Positions 14,589-17,898 of a stretch of 17,898 bases of DNA are shown here, one piece after another. Each line of letters opens with the position of its first letter. The first letter of the stretch is position 1. The stretch is taken from assembly GCA_002409445.1 (NCBI GenBank), contig DHNJ01000191.1:1-17898 (forward strand), written 5' to 3'. The translations under genes and the position numbers were made by a program. This stretch comes from Armatimonadetes bacterium UBA5419 (GTDB lineage: Bacteria; Armatimonadota; UBA10988). The notes under the pieces are model-generated. The model worked only from the letters and a program-made list of their open reading frames with translations, made no database searches and was not told the DNA's origin.

Positions 14589-15344
14589 ATGTCCGAGAGC
14601 CCCCTCAGCCCCGGTAGCCAGGCCGCGATCGACGCGCTGCGCGAGCGCCTGGTGTACGAGTTCGCCCAGCCAGAGCTGCTCGACGTCGCCCTGCGCCACT
14701 CGTCGGTCTCGCGCCTGCTGGAGTCGGACGAGGTGGTCGACAACGAGCGGTTGGAGTACCTGGGCGATGCGGTGCTCCAACTGGTGGTGAGCGAACTGCT
14801 CTTCCACCAGCGGCCCACGGCACAGGAGGGTTGGCTGACCACCACGCGGGCGCAAATCGTCTGCGGCGCGGGGCTGGCCCAGGCCGCGACGCTGCTGGGC
14901 TTGGGGCCGGCGCTGAGCCTGAGCCGCGCGGCTGACCAACAAGGCGCGCGCCGGCGGACCTCGGTGCTGGCCGCGGGGCTCGAGGCGGTCGTCGGCGCCG
15001 TCTTCCTCGATGGCGGGTTCGCCGCGGCGCGCGAGGTGGCGTTGCGCGTGCTCGCGCCGGTGCTCGCGCGCGTGCAGAACGAGCCGGCGCTGAATGCGAA
15101 GAGCGCGCTGCAGGAGCTGACCCAGGCCCGCTGGCGGCAGACGCCCGACTACCGCACGGTCGAGGTGCAGGGGCCGCCGCACGCGCGCCGGTTCAGTATC
15201 GAGGTCTGGCTGGGGGCGCGCCGGCTGGCGGCGGGCGAGGGGCCGTCGAAGCGCGCCGCGGAGCAGCTGGCAGCGGGCGCGGCGCTAGAGTTGCTGCTCG
15301 ACGAGCTGGCAACTTCGGGCGACCAGGCCGACTCTAAGGACTAG
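14589..15344 (+). CDS. rnc: Ribonuclease III, with one conserved acidic residue replaced
   Basis: RNase III cleaves double-stranded RNA in rRNA processing and mRNA decay. The 251-residue product has both expected domains. The catalytic domain contains the signature NERLEYLGDAVL (52-63), with Glu53, Glu56 and Asp60 in place. The second acidic cluster, usually LADxxEA, reads LAAGLEA: Ala129 replaces the Asp equivalent to E. coli Asp114, while Glu132 is kept. The double-stranded RNA-binding domain runs from about residue 170 (KSALQELTQARW) through GPPHARRFSIEVWLGARRLAAGEGPSKRAAEQLAA. The ATG at 14589 has only a weak AAGG 8 bases upstream. It is divergent from the TIM-barrel gene, with 108 bases between them. 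Confidence 0.93.
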   Translation: MSESPLSPGSQAAIDALRERLVYEFAQPELLDVALRHSSVSRLLESDEVVDNERLEYLGDAVLQLVVSELLFHQRPTAQEGWLTTTRAQIVCGAGLAQAATLLGLGPALSLSRAADQQGARRRTSVLAAGLEAVVGAVFLDGGFAAAREVALRVLAPVLARVQNEPALNAKSALQELTQARWRQTPDYRTVEVQGPPHARRFSIEVWLGARRLAAGEGPSKRAAEQLAAGAALELLLDELATSGDQADSKD

Positions 15345-15356
15345 TCTGAACCAGGC

Positions 15357-15389
15357 GGGATCGGCGCCGGGGCGAGCAGGGATCGGCGC
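15357..15389. repeat. Direct repeat of 11 bases upstream of the amidohydrolase-like pair
   Basis: GGGATCGGCGC occurs at 15357-15367 and again, identical, at 15379-15389, a start-to-start distance of 22 bases or about two helical turns. A 9-base repeat, GGGCCACGA, follows at 15392-15400 and 15417-15425, the second copy running into the ATG. The 80-base gap after rnc therefore consists largely of two repeated words. This may be an operator or a local duplication. Confidence 0.4.
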
Positions 15390-15424
15390 GCGGGCCACGA
15401 AAAAGCCGGCGGCGGAGGGCCACG

Positions 15425-16153
15425 ATGGCCATATTTGATGCACACACACTGTTTGGCTTCTGGCCGCAACGCCACGCCGACATCTCTCCCGAGACCCTCG
15501 TCAATACGCTGAAGGCGCACCAGATCGACCGCGCCCTGACCCTCTCGACGCAAGGCATTTTCGCCGACTTCGCGCTGGGCAACAGCGAGACGATCGAGCT
15601 CTGCAGCCGCTCGAACGGCCTGCTACTGCCGATCGGCACGGTCGACCCACGGCGGTTCATGGGCACGACCGAGGAGATCAAGAAGCGCTTCGAGCAGGGC
15701 GTGCGCGCCTGGCGGCTGTGCCCCGAGCTGCAGGGCTGGGATCTCGACTCCGCGGCCGCCGAGGCGGTGCTGCGCGCGCTAGCCGAAGCCGGCGCGGTGC
15801 TGATGATCGACGCCAGCGCACCGGGTGCGGCCAGCCGGGTCGCCGCACGGACCGAGGAGTTTGGCTTGACCACCCTCCTGCTGGGCATCGCCGCGGGGCA
15901 GTTGGGCGAACTGTTGGCCCTGCTCGACCGGGCCAAGCATTGCCTGGTCGAGACGCGGCGTCTGGCCGACCCGGAGGTGATCAAGGCGCTGGGCGTACGG
16001 TTTGGCTTCGAGCGGCTGATCTTCGGCACGGCCAGCCCGCTGCAGTACGTGTCGCCCGCTCGCCTCGCCGTTGAGACCGCGGGCCTGCCTGAGGCCCAGC
16101 GCGACCTGGTCATGGGCGGGAACCTCATCAAGTTGCTAGCCGGAGGGCGCTGA
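15425..16153 (+). CDS. Diverged amidohydrolase-like TIM-barrel protein, copy 1
   Basis: The 242-residue product looks like a short member of the amidohydrolase-2 family (PF04909). It starts MAIFDAHTLFGFWP, has VLPIGTVDPR-like and GVRAWRLCPELQGW segments, and ends in RLIFGTASPLQY and GNLIKLLAG, all placed as in that family. The metal-binding residues are largely missing. The HxH of the first strand is His7-Thr-Leu9, the His of the KLHP-type motif is Cys99, and the Asp of the FGSDxP motif is Ala203. Hydrolase activity by the usual mechanism is therefore doubtful. The ATG at 15425 has GGAGGG about 6 bases upstream. It is followed after two bases by a paralogue. Confidence 0.75.
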   Translation: MAIFDAHTLFGFWPQRHADISPETLVNTLKAHQIDRALTLSTQGIFADFALGNSETIELCSRSNGLLLPIGTVDPRRFMGTTEEIKKRFEQGVRAWRLCPELQGWDLDSAAAEAVLRALAEAGAVLMIDASAPGAASRVAARTEEFGLTTLLLGIAAGQLGELLALLDRAKHCLVETRRLADPEVIKALGVRFGFERLIFGTASPLQYVSPARLAVETAGLPEAQRDLVMGGNLIKLLAGGR

Positions 16154-16155
16154 CG

Positions 16156-16938
16156 ATGGCAGTGATCGACATTCATTCGTATCTGGGCGCGCCACCCGAG
16201 TCGGTCCGCACCGGCACGCTGAAAGAACTCAGTGGGATCTGGCGCCTGGCCAAGATCAACGGTGCTCTGGTCGCCAGCGGGCGCGGCGCGAGCGGCGACT
16301 TCCGCCGCGGTAACGAGGCCGTGCAGCGCGAGATCGACGGCCGCGCCAACGTCTGGGGCCTCTGCACGGTCAACCCCAACTACCCCGGGGAGTCGGCCGA
16401 CGAGCTGCGTGCGCGGCTCTCCGGCACGCTGTTCCGTGGGCTCAAGGTGCCCCGCGCGACCGCCGGCCCGCGCATCGACTCGCCCGGCATGCGCGCGATC
16501 CTCAGCGCCGCGCGGCGCTACGGGCGGCCGGTGCTGCTCGAGACCACTTGCGAGACGGATGTGCGCGACGCGGTCAGCCTCGCTGCCGAGTTTCATGCGC
16601 TACGGTTCATCCTCCTGGGCATGGGCGGGCCGGACTGGCCGTCGTCGATTGGCATCGCCGAGCCGCAGCTGAACATCAGCCTCGAGATCGGCAGCCTGGA
16701 GGCCGATGCCGACAAGGTTAAGGACGCGCTGGACGCGGTCGGGCCGCGGCGGATCATGTTCGGTAGCCACTTCCCGCTGCTGCATCCGCTGTACGTGTTG
16801 GGCATGGTTGAGGACTCGGCGATCGAGCCGCGCGACCAAGAGCGCCTGCTGGCGCGCAACGCGGTCGAGGCGTTTGAACTCGAGCCGATCGCCGCTTTAC
16901 CGGGCACCCGGGAAGGCGACGGATCGGCGTCCGAGTGA
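16156..16938 (+). CDS. Diverged amidohydrolase-like TIM-barrel protein, copy 2
   Basis: The 260-residue product is a paralogue of the preceding gene product. The same marks recur in order: an N-terminal MAVIDIHSYLG, SGDFRRGNEAVQ (compare FADFALGNSETIE in copy 1), WGLCTVNPN (compare LPIGTVDPR), LFRGLKVPR, RRIMFGSHFPLLH, and ARNAVEAFEL, the usual C-terminal helix of amidohydrolase-2 proteins. Again HxH is reduced to His7-Ser-Tyr9, and the FGSDxP Asp is His205, so the metal site is altered but in a different way from copy 1. The start lies two bases after the first gene, with GGAGGG 8 bases upstream. The two are surely cotranscribed and may form a complex. Substrate unknown. Confidence 0.75.
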   Translation: MAVIDIHSYLGAPPESVRTGTLKELSGIWRLAKINGALVASGRGASGDFRRGNEAVQREIDGRANVWGLCTVNPNYPGESADELRARLSGTLFRGLKVPRATAGPRIDSPGMRAILSAARRYGRPVLLETTCETDVRDAVSLAAEFHALRFILLGMGGPDWPSSIGIAEPQLNISLEIGSLEADADKVKDALDAVGPRRIMFGSHFPLLHPLYVLGMVEDSAIEPRDQERLLARNAVEAFELEPIAALPGTREGDGSASE

Positions 16939-16952
16939 GATGTTGCGATTTG

Positions 16953-16981
16953 TTGACGCGCGATTCTGGCTCTGTTAGACT
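16953..16981 (+). promoter_or_regulatory. Promoter of the secreted Ig-like protein gene
   Basis: TTGACG (16953-16958) and TAGACT (16976-16981) are separated by exactly 17 bases, and TG plus one base (16973-16975) precedes the -10, giving an extended -10. Transcription should start near 16988, leaving a 5' leader of about 60 bases before the ATG at 17048. I see no riboswitch or terminator in that leader. Confidence 0.65.
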
Positions 16982-17047
16982 CGCGCGCGAGGTTGCTGTA
17001 GACGAGCGCTGGGCCGAGGGCCTGGCTGGCACGAAAGGATGACCACC

Positions 17048-17898
17048 ATGCGACGCCCCCTCCTATCGATGCTGCTCCCCGCTCTCCTCGTCGCGTTCGC
17101 CGCGAGCGCGCAGGTTCCGCTGGCCGACCCGCCCGAGGGCGCCGCTGCGGCCGAGCCGGCCCGCCCGCTGTTGAGCATCAACTCGATCGACCAGGGCAGC
17201 GCCGTCTCTGGCGAGCGGCCGATCGACGTCGTCTTCCGGCCCGCGCCCGACGGCGTGCCGCTGGCCAAGGTCGACGTGCTGATCAACGGCGTGCCCAAGA
17301 TCCTCTTTGACCTGCAGCCGGGTGACCGCAGCGTCAGTTACCAGTGGGACACGCGCGACGTGCCCGATGGCCGCCACGTCATCCAGGCGGTGATCACCGA
17401 CCAGGCCGGCCGCAGCCGGACCTACGAGACGTTCGTCTACGTCCGCAACCACGGTGGCCCGATCCCCGGCCACAGCACCTCCACCCTCCAGATCATCGAC
17501 AAGGCCGGCGCGCCCGAGGGCGTGTTGACCGGCGACTCGGTGATCCGCGTCGTGCCCGATCCGACTGCCGGCGCGCAGTGGGTCATCATCTACGTCAACG
17601 GCAAGTTCAAGGCCATGCTGAACCGCCCGCCCTACCAGTACACGCAGCCGGCCAGCGCCGAGCTGATGACCGGGCCGGTGGTGGTCAGCGCGTCGATCAT
17701 CCGTCCCGACGAGACCCGCGAGGAGCTGGGGCCGATCAGCGCCGAGTTTGACCCGAACTACATCCGCGCCCAGGGCGGCGAGGTCGTGCCGACCGCGCCC
17801 CGCACGAGCACCGGCTTGACCCCGGCCCGGCCGCTCAACCCCGCCGCGCCGACCAACCTCGCCGGCCTGCCCGCCGCGCGCGGTGGCCTGACGCCGGA
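17048..17898 (+). CDS. Secreted protein with Ig-like repeats (3' end outside window)
   Basis: At least 283 residues are visible and the frame is still open at the window end. The N-terminus MRRPLLSMLLPALLVAFAASA is a signal peptide with probable cleavage before Gln22. Two beta-rich Ig-like units follow. The first, residues about 45-140, contains GSAVSGERPIDVVFRP, KVDVLINGVPK and the classic DGRHVIQAVITDQAGRSRTYETFVYV. The second, about 150-245, contains TGDSVIRVVPDP, WVIIYVNGKFKAML and VVVSASIIRPDE. A Pro/Thr/Ala-rich linker then begins (about 252 on), so another domain probably lies beyond the window. It is likely an extracellular or envelope protein of unknown role. I prefer the ATG at 17048 over 17039, because the GAAAGG at 17032-17037 is too close to the latter. 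Confidence 0.75.
   Translation, partial: MRRPLLSMLLPALLVAFAASAQVPLADPPEGAAAAEPARPLLSINSIDQGSAVSGERPIDVVFRPAPDGVPLAKVDVLINGVPKILFDLQPGDRSVSYQWDTRDVPDGRHVIQAVITDQAGRSRTYETFVYVRNHGGPIPGHSTSTLQIIDKAGAPEGVLTGDSVIRVVPDPTAGAQWVIIYVNGKFKAMLNRPPYQYTQPASAELMTGPVVVSASIIRPDETREELGPISAEFDPNYIRAQGGEVVPTAPRTSTGLTPARPLNPAAPTNLAGLPAARGGLTP

Noticed and set aside
14481..15182. A 5' extension of the TIM-barrel gene across the RNase III gene
   Set aside because: The conserved protein starts at the ATG at 14480 with a good ribosome binding site. The upstream part is antisense to rnc and shows no domain.
15339..15346. GACTAGTC palindrome at the rnc stop
   Set aside because: Eight bases without flanking symmetry is too short to call, and it includes the stop codon context.
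15399..15412. A possible terminator with a run of A (T on the minus strand) next to GCCGGC
   Set aside because: The stem would be only 3 base pairs with this loop, and no minus-strand gene ends here.
15334..16596. A 420-codon minus-strand open frame
   Set aside because: It is antisense to the two amidohydrolase-like genes, has shadow-type composition, no ribosome binding site and no recognisable domain.
16898..16911. CCGGG-CA-CCCGG inverted repeat near the end of the second amidohydrolase-like gene
   Set aside because: It lies inside the coding region, has a 2-base centre and no following T run, so it is not a terminator.
1..17898. Search for CRISPR arrays, transposases, integrases, tRNA and rRNA genes
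   Set aside because: I saw no regular repeat-spacer pattern, no transposase or integrase motif, and nothing with tRNA or rRNA features. A covariance-model scan would be needed to exclude small RNAs.

Overview
The window is a gene-dense, very GC-rich stretch of bacterial chromosome. It holds 20 protein genes (two cut by the window edges), no rRNA, tRNA or CRISPR array that I can see, no transposase, and no gene-free gap longer than about 120 bases. The best clue to the organism is the type IV pilin-like protein at 7538-8215 (minus). Its N-terminus continues from the prepilin helix into FPVFAKAREKARQTSC and it ends with an H-X9-DG motif. Large families of such proteins are typical of Armatimonadota and, with somewhat different sequence, of Planctomycetes. 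An Armatimonadota-like bacterium is therefore my inference, not something the sequence proves. A lipoprotein signal, cytochrome c maturation genes and a secreted Ig-like protein fit a diderm, respiring organism.

Layout. (1) 1-371 plus: the 3' end of an unrecognised gene, converging on the next operon. (2) 4395-368 minus: ccmC, a ccmD-like gene, ccmE, a precorrin-2 dehydrogenase gene, hemA and a hemX/ccsA-like gene. These are tightly coupled (ATGA or GTGA overlaps, or gaps of about 10 bases or less). The operon joins the first committed step of tetrapyrrole synthesis, the siroheme branch, and delivery of heme to periplasmic cytochromes c. (3) 7451-4466 minus: a HEAT-like lipoprotein followed by a long MutL/GlmL-family ATPase, with a good promoter in front. 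(4) 8215-7538 minus: the prepilin-like protein, divergent from (5) 8332-11406 plus, a sugar-type ABC importer with a binding lipoprotein and two permeases but no ATPase gene. (6) 14480-11403 minus: a hydroxypyruvate-isomerase-like TIM barrel, a GNAT acetyltransferase, an RbsD/FucU mutarotase and a glycosyltransferase. (7) 14589-15344 plus: RNase III. (8) 15425-16938 plus: two tandem, diverged amidohydrolase-like proteins. (9) 17048-end plus: a secreted protein with Ig-like repeats behind a strong-looking promoter, cut by the window end.

How the parts may work together. The heme operon is the clearest functional unit. Groups 5 and 6 look like carbohydrate uptake and sugar handling, although they lie on opposite strands and end tail to tail. 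The points most worth a second look are four. CcmE has a CXXXY-type heme-binding site without its tyrosine. RNase III has Ala in place of a conserved acidic-centre Asp. The paired amidohydrolase-like proteins have both lost most metal ligands. The long MutL protein has no mutase genes nearby. Smaller signals are a recurring extended -10 element (TGnTAGAyT) and a high share of TAG stops, often as GGCTAG and shared between convergent genes.
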